From positions 310,001-374,000 of the forward strand of contig NZ_JASCIS010000001.1 in the NCBI RefSeq assembly GCF_029968015.1: a stretch of DNA of 64,000 nucleotides. Reading direction: 5' to 3'. This DNA comes from Streptomyces luteolus. Its GTDB lineage: Bacteria; Actinomycetota; Actinomycetes; Streptomycetales; Streptomycetaceae. The translations under genes were made by a program, and so were the position numbers. Below are positions 8,706 to 18,123 of the stretch, piece after piece. Below the pieces are notes generated by a model, which was not told where the DNA came from, did not search any database, and saw only the letters and a list, made by a program, of their open reading frames with translations. Each line of letters opens with the position of its first letter. The stretch's first letter is position 1.

Positions 8706-9205
8706 TTACTCGGAGTAAATCGGCGGGCGGGTTCTGTCCGGTTCCGTTCGCTAATTTCCTGATCTGTTCCAGGGGTTGGCTGCACCGAGTGTGCCCGTGC
8801 GATGCCACCCCGTCGTGGCCCGGTTATCCAGCCGTTACCAGCGGGTAACGAACCCCCTTGTGCGGGCGCTCGGAATGCACCACGATCGGCCACGCTCGGT
8901 CCATGCCCGCACTCCCGACAACCAGTTCGGGGCGTCGGGCCCCTGGGTCCCCACCGAGTGGCCGAAGGCGCCGCCGACGGTCGAGGACAGGGGGGTCTCT
9001 GCCGAACGGCGGGGCCTGTCCGAGAGGTTGCGCGCAGGCGCGACCAGTGGTTGTCGCTCGGGGGTGATCGCCGGTGATGCGGGCGCAGTCGCGTCCGCGA
9101 CGCGGGCGCTCCTTCCCGAGGACGTAGCACTTCTCCCATCCCTGCCCGGCTGAGCCGTAAGGCGCAGTGAGGGCCGGAGATGTACGTCCGAGAAGGAGGA
9201 AAGTC
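8706..9205. other. 500-bp intergenic region before the DUF6230 operon
   Basis: No frame here shows a family motif, good codon bias or a convincing start. Small palindromes are present: TTACTC/GGAGTAA at about 8706-8718, and GTTACC-AGC-GGGTAAC near 8834-8849, which resembles but does not match the BldD consensus spacing. The region probably holds the promoter of the DUF6230 operon. Confidence 0.45.
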
Positions 9206-9841
9206 ATGGAATCCGTGGCTCGTGGCGGAACCAGGTGGAAGCGGTTCGCCGTGGTCATGGTGCCGAGCGTCGCGGCGACTGCCGCGATAGGCGTCGCCCT
9301 CGGGCAGGGCGCGCTCGCGGCATCGTTCAGTGTGTCGGGTCAGTCGTTCAAGGTGTCGGCCGACCAGCTCGACGGCAAGGGTCTGGTCCAGTACGGCGGC
9401 GTCGACGTCGGCGTCGACATGGAGGGCAAGAAGGCTCTCCACCCCGTCTCTGTCTCGGCGTTCAAGACCGCCAAGATCACCAACATGTGCCAGTCCGTGG
9501 TCTCCCACGTGCCGGTGCTCGGTGACATCACGCTCCAGCTGAGGGCGGGCGGCGAAGGCAGCAAGCCCGTCGAGGCCGAGAACCTCTACATCGACGTCGC
9601 GCAGCTCGACGCCGATGCCGAGTTCCGCGGCCTCAACATCGGTGTCGCCGCCGGTCAGTCCACCAAGGGCCCCGGCATGAAGGGCGGCAAGGAGCAGGCG
9701 AACCCGAACGGCTTCGCGCAGGAGGCCGACCGGGCCATCCTCAGCAACATCGAGCAGACGGCGTGGGCGACCAGCGCCGGCACCTTCAAGTTGAGCGGTC
9801 TCCACATGAAGCTGCACAAGGGCAAGAAGGAGTGCTTCTAG
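9206..9841 (+). CDS. DUF6230 family exported protein
   Basis: A 211-aa protein of unknown function, conserved in streptomycetes and formerly often misnamed cholesterol esterase. ATG 9206 has a strong AAGGAGGA 5 bp upstream. A signal-anchor-like segment spans about residues 12-38 (VVMVPSVAATAAIGVALGQGALAASF). The rest is a beta-rich domain with KVSADQLDGKGLVQYGGVDVG near 50-70, two cysteines (TNMCQS and the penultimate KECF) and the helical LSNIEQTAWATSAGTFKL stretch. It is the first of three closely packed genes with DUF6114 and a 409-aa acidic protein, and is likely displayed at the cell surface with them. Confidence 0.85.
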   Translation: MESVARGGTRWKRFAVVMVPSVAATAAIGVALGQGALAASFSVSGQSFKVSADQLDGKGLVQYGGVDVGVDMEGKKALHPVSVSAFKTAKITNMCQSVVSHVPVLGDITLQLRAGGEGSKPVEAENLYIDVAQLDADAEFRGLNIGVAAGQSTKGPGMKGGKEQANPNGFAQEADRAILSNIEQTAWATSAGTFKLSGLHMKLHKGKKECF

Positions 9842-9997
9842 GCACTCGCCCAGTCCTGCGGCCCTCGGTATCGGTTCCGATCCCGGGTTGCCGTCGGCTT
9901 GCTGGCCCGGCGGGCGCGGAGTCCTACGTCTCCCCGCCCGCCACCACAGATCCGCACTGAATTTCACGTACCGCCGGTTCCAAGGAGCTGTTGTCCC

Positions 9998-10546
9998 ATG
10001 AGCGCCGTGACAGAGGGGCCGAACGACCACTTCCTCACGATCCACCGGAGGAAGTTCAAGGCCTGGCGCGGTGGCCGGCCCTTCTGGGCGGGCCTCCTGA
10101 CGATCCTCGGCGGCCTGCCGATCGCCTATCTGCCGTACGGCAACATCAAGCTCGGCAACCTGACGCTCGCCATGGCCACCACCGCCGGGGCGGGTTCGTT
10201 GATCATCGGCGTCCTGCTGATCGTGCTCGGCCTCACCATGTGGTTCCAGCAGCACTCGCGGGTCTTCGCGGGTGTCGCCGCGATTCTCCTCGCGCTGGTC
10301 TCCCTGGTGGTGTCCAACATCGGCGGATTCCTCGTCGGGTTCCTGCTCGCGCTGATCGGCGGTGCGCTCGGCATCTCCTGGGCTCCGGCCGGGGACGAGG
10401 GCGGCCGGGGTGCCCACCGGAGCCGCGACTCCGAAGGGCCCGCCACGGACGACGACCGGGCGGAGCCCGCCGTGAACGGTGCGCTCGACGACCTGACAGG
10501 AACGGGCTCGATGAACCAGACGAACGGGAGGCACCGTGCCGGGTGA
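9998..10546 (+). CDS. DUF6114 family membrane protein
   Basis: A 182-aa integral membrane protein of unknown function. ATG 9998 follows an AAGGAG site. Residues about 28-48 (WAGLLTILGGLPIAYLPYG), 56-80 (MATTAGAGSLIIGVLLIVLGLTMW) and 88-125 form hydrophobic helices. The motif RGGRPFWAG near the start is typical of the family. The C-terminal 45 residues are polar and acidic. Its stop overlaps the start of the next gene (GTG 10536), suggesting translational coupling. Confidence 0.85.
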   Translation: MSAVTEGPNDHFLTIHRRKFKAWRGGRPFWAGLLTILGGLPIAYLPYGNIKLGNLTLAMATTAGAGSLIIGVLLIVLGLTMWFQQHSRVFAGVAAILLALVSLVVSNIGGFLVGFLLALIGGALGISWAPAGDEGGRGAHRSRDSEGPATDDDRAEPAVNGALDDLTGTGSMNQTNGRHRAG

Positions 10547-11765
10547 CGAGGTGCAGTACGAGGGCACCGAGGCTGGTTCCCGTAACCGAACCGGGCCGCG
10601 GCACGCCGCCCCGAAGAAGCCGCTCATCACGCGGCTGAACATGCCCGCAGGCAAGGCGATAGCCATTGCCGCCATGCCCACCAGCCTGCTCATGGGCATG
10701 GGGCTGACCCCGACGCTCGCGCACGCCAAGCCCGTGCCCGACAACCCGTTCAGGGACGGCCCCTGTGTCACGGCGCCGGACAAGGACGCGGACGAGGCGG
10801 AGAAGGACAAGAAGGCCGAGCAGGAGAAGAAGGCCGGGAAGGCCGAGAAGGACGAGGCGAAGGAGCCCACTCCGTCGCCGTCCGCGGACGGGAAGGACCA
10901 GGGCGACGAGCCCGAGCCGTCCCCGTCCGACTCCTCCGGTGACAAGGCCGGCGAGCCGGAGCCCGAGCCGTCCCCGTCCGAGAGCAAGAACCCGCTCGAC
11001 CCGCTGGGTGTCGGCGACGCGCTCAAGGACATCTTCACGCCGGACGAGAAGGAGTCCGAGGAGCCTGCCCCGGAGCCCTCCGCCTCGCAGGACGCGAAGT
11101 CCGAGGGCGGGAAGAGCGACGTCACGGACCCGGTGAAGGACACCGTCGAAGGCGCCAAGGACACGGTCGGCAAGGTCACCGACGGGGCGAAGGACGCGGC
11201 GGACCAGGCCAAGGACACGGCCGACAAGCTGAAGCCCTCGGCCGAGGACACGGACCCGCTCGCGCCGGACGCGGACGGCAAGAAGCCGTTCCCGTGCGTC
11301 GAGGAGAAGAAGGTCGCGGGCGACGACGAGGTCCCGCCGGCGCCGATCCCGGACCAGCCCTGGTACCTGAACGCGAGCTCGCTCACGCTGAAGGGCGCCG
11401 ACTACCAGGGCGTCGTCAACCTCACCACCGCGGGCGGCAAGAAGAAGCAGGCGCTGAAGTACGTCGTCAAGGACGGCACGGACATCGGGGACCTGCACCA
11501 GACGGTCAAGGGTCCGGGCGGCGAGACGTACCACATCAAGTCCGCCAAGGGCGCCACGTCCACCATCCGCGGCGGCGAGACGATCCTCTACACCGAGCGG
11601 ATCTCCGGGAAGTTGTTCGGCCTGATCCCGATCACCTTCGATCCGGAGCACCCGCCGCCGCTGAACATCCCGCTGATCTACTTCAAGGACGTCGAGGTGG
11701 TCCAGGCCGCGCAGTTCGGCGGCACCCTCAAGGTGCCGGGGTTCCACCAGGAGATCACCAAGTGA
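10536..11765 (+). CDS. Exported acidic, Pro/Lys/Glu-rich protein of the DUF6230/DUF6114 operon
   Basis: A 409-aa protein with no recognised enzyme motif. GTG 10536 overlaps the DUF6114 stop. Residues about 35-65 (LNMPAGKAIAIAAMPTSLLMGMGLTPTLAHA) form a hydrophobic export signal. Residues about 70-255 are low-complexity: Lys/Glu-rich, then Pro-Ser-Glu repeats, then heptad-like VKDTVEGAKDTVGKVTDGAKDAADQAKDTADKL split as VKDTVEGAKDTV and GKVTDGAKDAADQAKD, a possible coiled coil. The C-terminal 150 residues are a beta-rich globular domain beginning PDQPWYLNASSLTLKG. Two cysteines (GPCVT, FPCVEE) flank the linker. The role is unknown; co-location with DUF6230 and DUF6114 suggests an envelope complex. 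A bidirectional terminator follows. Confidence 0.78.
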   Translation: MPGDEVQYEGTEAGSRNRTGPRHAAPKKPLITRLNMPAGKAIAIAAMPTSLLMGMGLTPTLAHAKPVPDNPFRDGPCVTAPDKDADEAEKDKKAEQEKKAGKAEKDEAKEPTPSPSADGKDQGDEPEPSPSDSSGDKAGEPEPEPSPSESKNPLDPLGVGDALKDIFTPDEKESEEPAPEPSASQDAKSEGGKSDVTDPVKDTVEGAKDTVGKVTDGAKDAADQAKDTADKLKPSAEDTDPLAPDADGKKPFPCVEEKKVAGDDEVPPAPIPDQPWYLNASSLTLKGADYQGVVNLTTAGGKKKQALKYVVKDGTDIGDLHQTVKGPGGETYHIKSAKGATSTIRGGETILYTERISGKLFGLIPITFDPEHPPPLNIPLIYFKDVEVVQAAQFGGTLKVPGFHQEITK

Positions 11766-11785
11766 GCTGATCCGGCCACGCGTCG

Positions 11786-11837
11786 CGTACGAAGAGGGCG
11801 CCCCCTTCCTTCCGGAAAGGGGCGCCCTCTTCGTACG
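11786..11837. terminator. Bidirectional terminator between the DUF6230 operon and pyk
   Basis: A long inverted repeat (GTACGAAGAGGGCGCCCC with a matching right arm GGGGCGCCCTCTTCGTAC) lies between the convergent genes ending at 11765 and 11851. Confidence 0.85.
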
Positions 11838-11850
11838 TATGCGGGGAGCG

Positions 11851-13278
11851 TCAGGCGCTCTCGCCGCCCAGGTGGTGGACCCGGACCATGTTGGTGGTGC
11901 CGGGGACGCCGGGGGGCGAACCGGCGGTGATGATCATCGTGTCGCCGGCGTTGAAGCGCTTCAGCTTGAGCAGCTCGGCGTCGACCAGGTCGACCATCGC
12001 GTCGGTGTTGTCGACGTGCGGCACGAGCCGGGACTCCACGCCCCAGCTCAGCGAGAGCTGGTTGCAGGTCTCCTGCTCGGAGGTGAAGGCCAGGATCGGC
12101 TGCGCGGCGCGGTAGCGGGACAGGCGGCGCGCGGTGTCACCGGACTTGGTGAAGGCGACGAGCGACTTGGCGTCCAGGAAGTCCGCGATCTCGCAGGCGG
12201 CCCGGGCCACCGAACCACCCTGCGTACGCGGCTTCTTGCCCTGGACGAGCGGCTGGAGGCCCTTGGAGAGGAGCTCCTCCTCGGCGGCCTGGACGATCTT
12301 CGACATGGTCTTGACCGTCTCGATCGGGTACGCGCCCACGCTCGACTCGGCCGACAGCATCACCGCGTCCGCGCCGTCCAGGATCGCGTTGGCCACGTCG
12401 GAGGCCTCGGCGCGCGTGGGGCGGGAGTTGGTGATCATCGACTCCATCATCTGGGTCGCCACGATCACCGGCTTGGCGTTGCGGCGGCACATCTCCACGA
12501 GCCGCTTCTGCACCATCGGGACCTTTTCGAGCGGGTACTCGACGGCCAGGTCGCCGCGGGCCACCATGACCGCGTCGAAGGCCGCGACGACAGCCGCCAT
12601 GTTGGCGACCGCCTGCGGCTTCTCCACCTTGGCGATGACGGGGACGCGGCGGCCCTCCTCGTCCATCACCTTGTGGACGTCCTTGACGTCGTCGGCGTCA
12701 CGTACGAAGGACAGGGCGACCATGTCGCAGCCCATCCGCAGCGCGAACCGCAGGTCCTCGACGTCCTTCTCCGACAGGGCGGGGACGTTCACGGCCGCGC
12801 CGGGCAGGTTGATGCCCTTGTGGTCGGAGATGACACCGCCCTCGATGACGATCGTCCTGACCCTGGGGCCGTCGACGTCGGTCACCTTGAGCTCGACGTT
12901 GCCGTCGTTGATGAGGACCTGGTCGCCCTTGGCGACGTCACCCGGCAGGCCCTTGTAGGTCGTACCGCAGAGGGACTTGTCGCCCGGGACGTCCTCGGTG
13001 GTGATGGTGAACTCGTCACCGCGCACCAGCTCGACGGGGCCCTCGGCGAAGGTCTCCAGACGGATCTTGGGGCCCTGGAGGTCGGCGAGGACACCGACGG
13101 CTCGGCCCACGTCCTTGGCGGCCTCGCGCACCCGGTCGTAACGCTCCTGGTGCTCCGCGTGGGTGCCGTGGCTGAAGTTGAAGCGGGCCACGTTCATCCC
13201 GGCCTCGATGAGCGCTTTCAGCTGCTCGTACGAGTCGACGGCGGGGCCCAGAGTGCAGACGATTTTGGAACGGCGCAT
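11851..13278 (-). CDS. pyk: Pyruvate kinase
   Basis: Converts phosphoenolpyruvate and ADP to pyruvate and ATP, the last step of glycolysis; 475 aa. Start ATG 13278 gives the classic MRRSKIVCTLGPA terminus and has an AGGATCC site upstream; the open frame continues a further 14 codons without support. Visible landmarks are ARFNFSHGTHAEH near 33-45, the catalytic region VMVARGDLAVE (about 250-260), PVIVATQMMESM and the C-terminal allosteric domain with AFTKSGDTARRLSRYR. It lies 74 bp after ackA on the same strand. From memory this position corresponds to the second pyruvate kinase of S. coelicolor (pyk2). Confidence 0.96.
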   Translation of the reverse strand: MRRSKIVCTLGPAVDSYEQLKALIEAGMNVARFNFSHGTHAEHQERYDRVREAAKDVGRAVGVLADLQGPKIRLETFAEGPVELVRGDEFTITTEDVPGDKSLCGTTYKGLPGDVAKGDQVLINDGNVELKVTDVDGPRVRTIVIEGGVISDHKGINLPGAAVNVPALSEKDVEDLRFALRMGCDMVALSFVRDADDVKDVHKVMDEEGRRVPVIAKVEKPQAVANMAAVVAAFDAVMVARGDLAVEYPLEKVPMVQKRLVEMCRRNAKPVIVATQMMESMITNSRPTRAEASDVANAILDGADAVMLSAESSVGAYPIETVKTMSKIVQAAEEELLSKGLQPLVQGKKPRTQGGSVARAACEIADFLDAKSLVAFTKSGDTARRLSRYRAAQPILAFTSEQETCNQLSLSWGVESRLVPHVDNTDAMVDLVDAELLKLKRFNAGDTMIITAGSPPGVPGTTNMVRVHHLGGESA

Positions 13279-13352
13279 GAGGCGGATCCTATCGGTTTGT
13301 TTCGCTAAGGAATATTCCATCTGGCGGAAACTACAAATGGGCGGTGCTGTGC

Positions 13353-14579
13353 TCAGTCGTTGCGTTCGGCTGCCTGTTTTGCCACGAGTGCGTAGGTCTG
13401 CCGGGCGATCTCCAGCTCCTCGTCGGTGGGAACCACGGCGACGGCGACCCGCGCGTACTCGGGTGAGATGACCCGGGGCTCGTCCGAGCGCGCCGCGTTG
13501 AGCTCACCGTCGACCGCCAGGCCCAGCTCCTCCAGGCCCGCGACCGCAGCCTCGCGCACCGGCGCCGCGTTCTCGCCGACCCCGGCCGTGAACGCGATCG
13601 CGTCCACCCGGCCGAGCACCGCGTAGTAGGAGCCGATGTACTTCTTCAGCCGGTGGATGTAGATGTCGAAGGCGAGCCGCGCCTCCTGGTCGCCCTCGTC
13701 GATCCGACGGCGGATCTCCCGCATGTCGTTGTCGCCGCACAGGCCGGTCAGGCCCGACTTCTTGTTCAGCAGGACGTCGATCTCGTCCGCCGACATCTTC
13801 CCCACCCGCATCAGATGGAAGATGACCGCAGGGTCGACGTCCCCTGAACGCGTCCCCATCACCAGGCCCTCCAGCGGCGTCAGGCCCATCGACGTGTCCA
13901 CGCACACCCCGCCGCGCACCGCCGACGCCGAGGCGCCGTTGCCCAGGTGAAGCACGATGACGTTGACGTCCTCCGGCGCCCTGCCGAGGAGTTCGGCCGT
14001 CTTGCGCGAGACGTACGCGTGCGAGGTGCCGTGGAAGCCGTAGCGGCGGATGCGGTGCTCGTCGGCGGTCTTCACGTCGATCGCGTAGCGCGCCGCCGAC
14101 TCCGGCATCGTGGTGTGGAACGCCGTGTCGAAAACCGCCACCTGCGGCAGGTCGGGGCGCAGCGCCATCGCCGTACGGATGCCCGTCAGGTTGGCCGGGT
14201 TGTGCAGCGGCGCCACCGGGATGAGCCGCTCCACCTCCGCCAGGACCGCGTCGTCGATCACCGTCGGCTGCGTGAAGGTCTGGCCGCCGTGCACCACCCG
14301 GTGCCCGATCGCGGCCAGTTCGGGAGAGTCCAGGCCGAGCCCGTCGTGCGACAGCTCCGCGGCGACCGCCTTCAGCGCCTCGTCGTGGTCGGCGATCGGC
14401 CGGTTCTGCTCCCGGGGCTCCGCGCCTGTGCCGAGCGGGGTGTGCTTGAGCCGGGAGGTCTCCTCGCCGATGCGCTCCACCAGGCCCATGGCCAGGCGGG
14501 AGTTGTCGCGCATGTCGAGGAGCTGGTACTTCACCGACGAGGAGCCGGAGTTGAGGACGAGGATGCGGGTCGCGGTCAC
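13353..14579 (-). CDS. ackA: Acetate kinase
   Basis: Reversible phosphorylation of acetate by ATP; with Pta it links acetyl-CoA to acetate and ATP formation. Length 408 aa, normal for AckA. GTG 14579 gives MTATRILVLNSGSSSVKYQL, the N-terminal ASKHA phosphate-binding motif. Further motifs are HRVVHGG near 91-97, FDTAFHTTMP near 144-153, RYGFHGTSHAYV, LGNGAS and VDTSMGLTPLEG with the catalytic Asp and Arg region, and FTAGVGENA. It begins 22 bp after pta, so the two are an operon. Confidence 0.96.
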   Translation of the reverse strand: MTATRILVLNSGSSSVKYQLLDMRDNSRLAMGLVERIGEETSRLKHTPLGTGAEPREQNRPIADHDEALKAVAAELSHDGLGLDSPELAAIGHRVVHGGQTFTQPTVIDDAVLAEVERLIPVAPLHNPANLTGIRTAMALRPDLPQVAVFDTAFHTTMPESAARYAIDVKTADEHRIRRYGFHGTSHAYVSRKTAELLGRAPEDVNVIVLHLGNGASASAVRGGVCVDTSMGLTPLEGLVMGTRSGDVDPAVIFHLMRVGKMSADEIDVLLNKKSGLTGLCGDNDMREIRRRIDEGDQEARLAFDIYIHRLKKYIGSYYAVLGRVDAIAFTAGVGENAAPVREAAVAGLEELGLAVDGELNAARSDEPRVISPEYARVAVAVVPTDEELEIARQTYALVAKQAAERND

Positions 14580-14601
14580 GGGTACTGCTTTCGGTGAGGG
14601 G

Positions 14602-16677
14602 TCAGTTGGCGGGCGTCTGGGCCTGGATCGCCGTGATGGCGACGGTGTTCACGATGTCCCCGACGAGCGCGCCGCGGGACAGGTCGTTCACCGGCTTGCG
14701 CAGGCCCTGGAGGACCGGGCCGACGGCGATCGCGCCGGCCGAACGCTGCACGGCCTTGTAGGTGTTGTTGCCGGTGTTGAGGTCCGGGAAGATCAGCACG
14801 GTCGCCTGGCCCGCGACCTCGGACTCCGGAAGCTTGGTGCGGGCCACCGAGGGCTCCACGGCCGCGTCGTACTGGATCGGGCCCTCGATCCTCAGGTCAG
14901 AGCGCTGCCCGCGGACCAGCTCGGTGGCCTCGCGCACCTTGTCGACGTCGGCGCCCGAACCGGACGTGCCCGTCGAGTACGAGAGCATCGCGACCTTCGG
15001 GTCCACGTCGAACTGCCGGGCCGTGGTCGCCGACTGGACGGCGATGTCGGCGAGCTGCTCGGCGTTCGGGTCCGGGTTGACCGCGCAGTCGCCGTACACG
15101 AGGACTTCGTCGGCGAGGCACATGAAGAAGACCGAGGAGACGATCTTCGCGTCCGGCTTCGTCTTGATGATCTCGAAGGCCGGGCGGATCGTCGCCGCCG
15201 TCGAGTGCACCGAGCCGGACACCATGCCGTCGGCCAGGCCGTCCTGCACCATCAGCGTGCCGAAGTAGTTCACGTCCGCGACCACGTCGTGCGCCAGCTC
15301 CACGGTGACGCCCTTGTGGGCGCGCAGCGCCGCGTACTGCTCGGCGAACTTCTCGCGCAGCTCCGAGGTCTGCGGGTCTATCAGCTGCGAGTCGGCGAGG
15401 TCGATGCCGAGGTCCGCGGCCTTCTTGCGGATCACCTCGGTGTCGCCGAGCAGCGTCAGGTCGCACACCCCGCGGCGAAGGAGGACGTCGGCGGCGCGCA
15501 GCACGCGCTCCTCGGTGCCCTCCGGCAGGACCACGCGGCGGCGGTCGGAGCGGGCCTGCTCGATCAGCTTGTGCTCGAACATCATCGGCGTGACCCGGCC
15601 GCTGCGGGACACCTCCAGGCGGTTCAGCAGGCCCGAGGTGTCGACGTGCCGCTCGAAGAGGCCGAGCGCGGTCTCCGCCTTGCGGGGCGTCGCGGCGTTC
15701 AACTTGCCTTCCAGGGCGAAGAGTTGGCCCGCCGTCGGGAAGGAGTTGCCGGTCACCGAGATCACCGGCGTACCCGGCGCGAGCCGCGAGGCCAGGCGCA
15801 GGATCTCCTCGCTGGGCCGCTCGTTCAGGGTGAGGAGGACCCCCGCGATGGGCGGCGTACCGGCGCTGTGCGCGGCGAGCGCCCCCACCACCAGGTCGGC
15901 CCGGTCCCCGGGCGTCACGACCAGGCAGCCCGGGGTCAGTGCGCCCAGGAAGTTCGGCAGCATCGCACCGCCGAAGACGAAGTCGAGCGCGTCCCGGGCG
16001 AGACCCGAGTCGTCGCCCAGCAGAACCGTTCCGCCGAGGGCGTGCGTGATCTGCGCGACGGTCGGCGCGGACAGGGCGGGCGCGTCCGGCAGGACGTAGC
16101 AGGGCACCGGGAGCTGGGACGCGAGCCCCTCGGCGATCGCGTCCCGGTCCTCGGGCGCGACCCGGTTGACCGCCATCGCGAGGACCTCGCAGCCCAGACC
16201 CTCGTACGCGCGGTACGCGTTGCGGGCCTCGGCGCGCACGGACTCCGCGGTCTGCTTCCGGCCGCCCACGACCGGCAGCACCCAGGCGCCGAACTCGTTG
16301 GCCAGGCGGGCGTTCAGGGACAGCTCGTCGGGCAGCTGGGTGTCGGCGAAGTCGGTGCCGAGGACGAGCACCACCTCGTAGTCCCTGGCCACCTCGTGGA
16401 AGCGGTCGACCAGCTGCGAGACCAGCTCGTCGGTGCCCCGCTCGGCCTGCAGCGCGGACGCCTCGTGGTAGTCCATGCCGTACACCGACGCCGGGTCCTG
16501 GCTCAGCCGGTAGCGGGCCCGCAGCAGGTCGAAGAGCCGGTCGGGACCGTCGTGCACGAGCGGACGGAACACCCCCACCCGGTCGACCTGACGGGTCAGG
16601 AGCTCCATGACTCCCAGCTCCACTACCTGGCGGCCGTCGCCGCGGTCGATCCCGGTCACGTACACGCTGCGCGTCAC
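14602..16677 (-). CDS. pta: Phosphate acetyltransferase (long form)
   Basis: Converts acetyl-CoA and phosphate to acetyl phosphate and CoA. The 691-aa protein is the long form: an N-terminal P-loop/BioD-like and DRTGG regulatory part (residues about 1-340, VYVTGIDRGDGRQVVELG at the start) and a C-terminal catalytic PTA_PTB domain (about 365-690) with VVLPEGTEERVLRA, SGSVHSTAATIRPA, YSTGTSGSGADVDKV and FPDLNTGNNTYKAVQRSAGA. GTG 16677 is chosen because GGAGAG sits 5 bp upstream; the frame is open for another 100 codons with no family similarity. It lies upstream of ackA and is divergent from pfkA. Confidence 0.95.
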   Translation of the reverse strand: MTRSVYVTGIDRGDGRQVVELGVMELLTRQVDRVGVFRPLVHDGPDRLFDLLRARYRLSQDPASVYGMDYHEASALQAERGTDELVSQLVDRFHEVARDYEVVLVLGTDFADTQLPDELSLNARLANEFGAWVLPVVGGRKQTAESVRAEARNAYRAYEGLGCEVLAMAVNRVAPEDRDAIAEGLASQLPVPCYVLPDAPALSAPTVAQITHALGGTVLLGDDSGLARDALDFVFGGAMLPNFLGALTPGCLVVTPGDRADLVVGALAAHSAGTPPIAGVLLTLNERPSEEILRLASRLAPGTPVISVTGNSFPTAGQLFALEGKLNAATPRKAETALGLFERHVDTSGLLNRLEVSRSGRVTPMMFEHKLIEQARSDRRRVVLPEGTEERVLRAADVLLRRGVCDLTLLGDTEVIRKKAADLGIDLADSQLIDPQTSELREKFAEQYAALRAHKGVTVELAHDVVADVNYFGTLMVQDGLADGMVSGSVHSTAATIRPAFEIIKTKPDAKIVSSVFFMCLADEVLVYGDCAVNPDPNAEQLADIAVQSATTARQFDVDPKVAMLSYSTGTSGSGADVDKVREATELVRGQRSDLRIEGPIQYDAAVEPSVARTKLPESEVAGQATVLIFPDLNTGNNTYKAVQRSAGAIAVGPVLQGLRKPVNDLSRGALVGDIVNTVAITAIQAQTPAN

Positions 16678-16817
16678 GCGTGCTCTCCGTTTCGTCGCTC
16701 GTTCGTCGCTCACTTGTGCGTCTCGGTCCCCGCGTACGAAGAACATGCCACGAGGACTCGTACGCGGAGACCGAGACAAGGCTCTACAAAAATACTCGAT
16801 ATGGTGGGGATGCCCTC

Positions 16818-16846
16818 TTGACAATACCCCTGCGGGTGGATAAAGC
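16818..16846 (+). promoter_or_regulatory. Sigma70-type promoter upstream of pfkA
   Basis: TTGACA (16818-16823), a 17-bp spacer and TAAAGC (16841-16846) point toward pfkA, about 175 bp before its start. The 344-bp pta-pfkA intergenic region holds no gene. Confidence 0.6.
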
Positions 16847-17021
16847 GCCCGCCGGACCAAGGGCCCGACCGAGCCGGGGCCAAGGGCCCGCGCGGGCAGC
16901 CGCGAGGGCAGCCGCGGGGCGCCGTTTCCCCTGGAGTACGGGAAGGGGCGTGCCCCGGATGCCCGTGGAACAATCGAGAACCGGCTCATGCGTACGACTA
17001 CGGAGCAGGAGACACAGCACG

Positions 17022-18047
17022 ATGCGTATCGGAGTTCTCACCGCAGGCGGCGACTGCCCCGGCCTGAACGCAGTGATCCGGTCGGTCGTGCACCGCGCCG
17101 TCACCAACTTCGGCGACGAGGTGATCGGCTTCGAGGACGGGTACTCGGGCCTCCTCGACGGCCGCTACCGCGCCCTCGACCTGAACGCGGTCAGCGGCAT
17201 CCTGGCCCGCGGCGGCACCATCCTCGGCTCCTCCCGCCTGGAGCGCGACCGCTTCCGCGCGGCCTGCGACAACGCCAAGGAACTCATCGAGAAGAGCGGC
17301 TTCGACGCGCTCATCCCGATCGGCGGCGAGGGCACCCTGACCGCCGCCCGCATGCTGACGGACGCCGGAGTGCCGGTGGTCGGCGTGCCGAAGACCATCG
17401 ACAACGACATCTCCGCCACCGACCGCACCTTCGGCTTCGACACCGCCGTCGGCGTCGCCACCGAGGCCATGGACCGCCTCAAGACCACCGCCGAGTCGCA
17501 CCAGCGCGTGATGGTCGTCGAGGTGATGGGGCGGCACGCCGGCTGGATCGCCCTGGAGTCCGGCATGGCGGCGGGCGCGCACGGCATCTGCCTCCCGGAG
17601 CGCCCGTTCGACCCCGCCGACCTGGTGAAGATGGTCGAGGAACGCTTCGCGCGCGGCAAGAAGTTCGCCGTCGTCTGCGTCGCCGAGGGCGCCCACCCGG
17701 CCGACGGCACGATGGACTACGGCAAGGGCGCCATCGACCAGTTCGGCCACGAACGCTTCCAGGGCATCGGCACCGCCCTCGCCCACGAACTGGAGCGGCG
17801 CCTCGGCAAGGAGGCCAAGCCGGTCATCCTCGGCCACGTCCAGCGCGGCGGCGTCCCCACCGCGTACGACCGGGTCCTCGCCACGCGCTTCGGCTGGCAT
17901 GCCGTCGAGGCCGCGCACCGCGGGGAGTTCGGGCACATGACGGCGCTGCGCGGCACGGACGTCCGGATGGTCCCGCTCGCCGAGGCCGTCACCGAACTGA
18001 AGACGGTGCCGGAGTGGCGGATGGCCGAGGCCGAGTCGGTGTTCTGA
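17022..18047 (+). CDS. pfkA: ATP-dependent 6-phosphofructokinase
   Basis: Phosphorylates fructose 6-phosphate, the committed step of glycolysis; 341 aa. ATG 17022 follows GGAGCAGGAGA; the longer open frame upstream has no support. MRIGVLTAGGDCPGLNAVIR is the nucleotide-loop start. GGEG104T and GVPK124TIDND show Gly104 with Lys124. PPi-dependent enzymes carry Asp at 104, so ATP use is inferred, as for S. coelicolor PfkA. The catalytic loop is PKTIDNDI, and MGRHAGWIAL and PERPFD bind fructose phosphate. It is transcribed divergently from pta-ackA-pyk. Confidence 0.95.
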   Translation: MRIGVLTAGGDCPGLNAVIRSVVHRAVTNFGDEVIGFEDGYSGLLDGRYRALDLNAVSGILARGGTILGSSRLERDRFRAACDNAKELIEKSGFDALIPIGGEGTLTAARMLTDAGVPVVGVPKTIDNDISATDRTFGFDTAVGVATEAMDRLKTTAESHQRVMVVEVMGRHAGWIALESGMAAGAHGICLPERPFDPADLVKMVEERFARGKKFAVVCVAEGAHPADGTMDYGKGAIDQFGHERFQGIGTALAHELERRLGKEAKPVILGHVQRGGVPTAYDRVLATRFGWHAVEAAHRGEFGHMTALRGTDVRMVPLAEAVTELKTVPEWRMAEAESVF

Positions 18048-18064
18048 CCCTGCTGCGTACGGAC

Positions 18065-18106
18065 GCGCGCGAGCCCCTGGCCCCCACAGACCGGGGGCTC
18101 GCGCGC
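18065..18106. terminator. Hairpin between pfkA and the double-HTH regulator
   Basis: Arms GCGCGCGAGCCCC and GGGGCTCGCGCGC lie between convergent stops at 18047 and 18124, so the hairpin may act on both genes. Confidence 0.8.
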
Positions 18107-18123
18107 GCCGTGCTCGGGGGAGG

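Noticed and set aside
8834..8849. BldD-binding site GTTACC-AGC-GGGTAAC
   Set aside because: The half-sites are one base further apart than the consensus, so the match is insufficient.
8663..11386. Very long minus-strand open frame (907 codons) over the DUF6230 operon
   Set aside because: It is antisense to three genes with good ribosome sites and family motifs, is composed of shadow codons from high GC, and has no domain.
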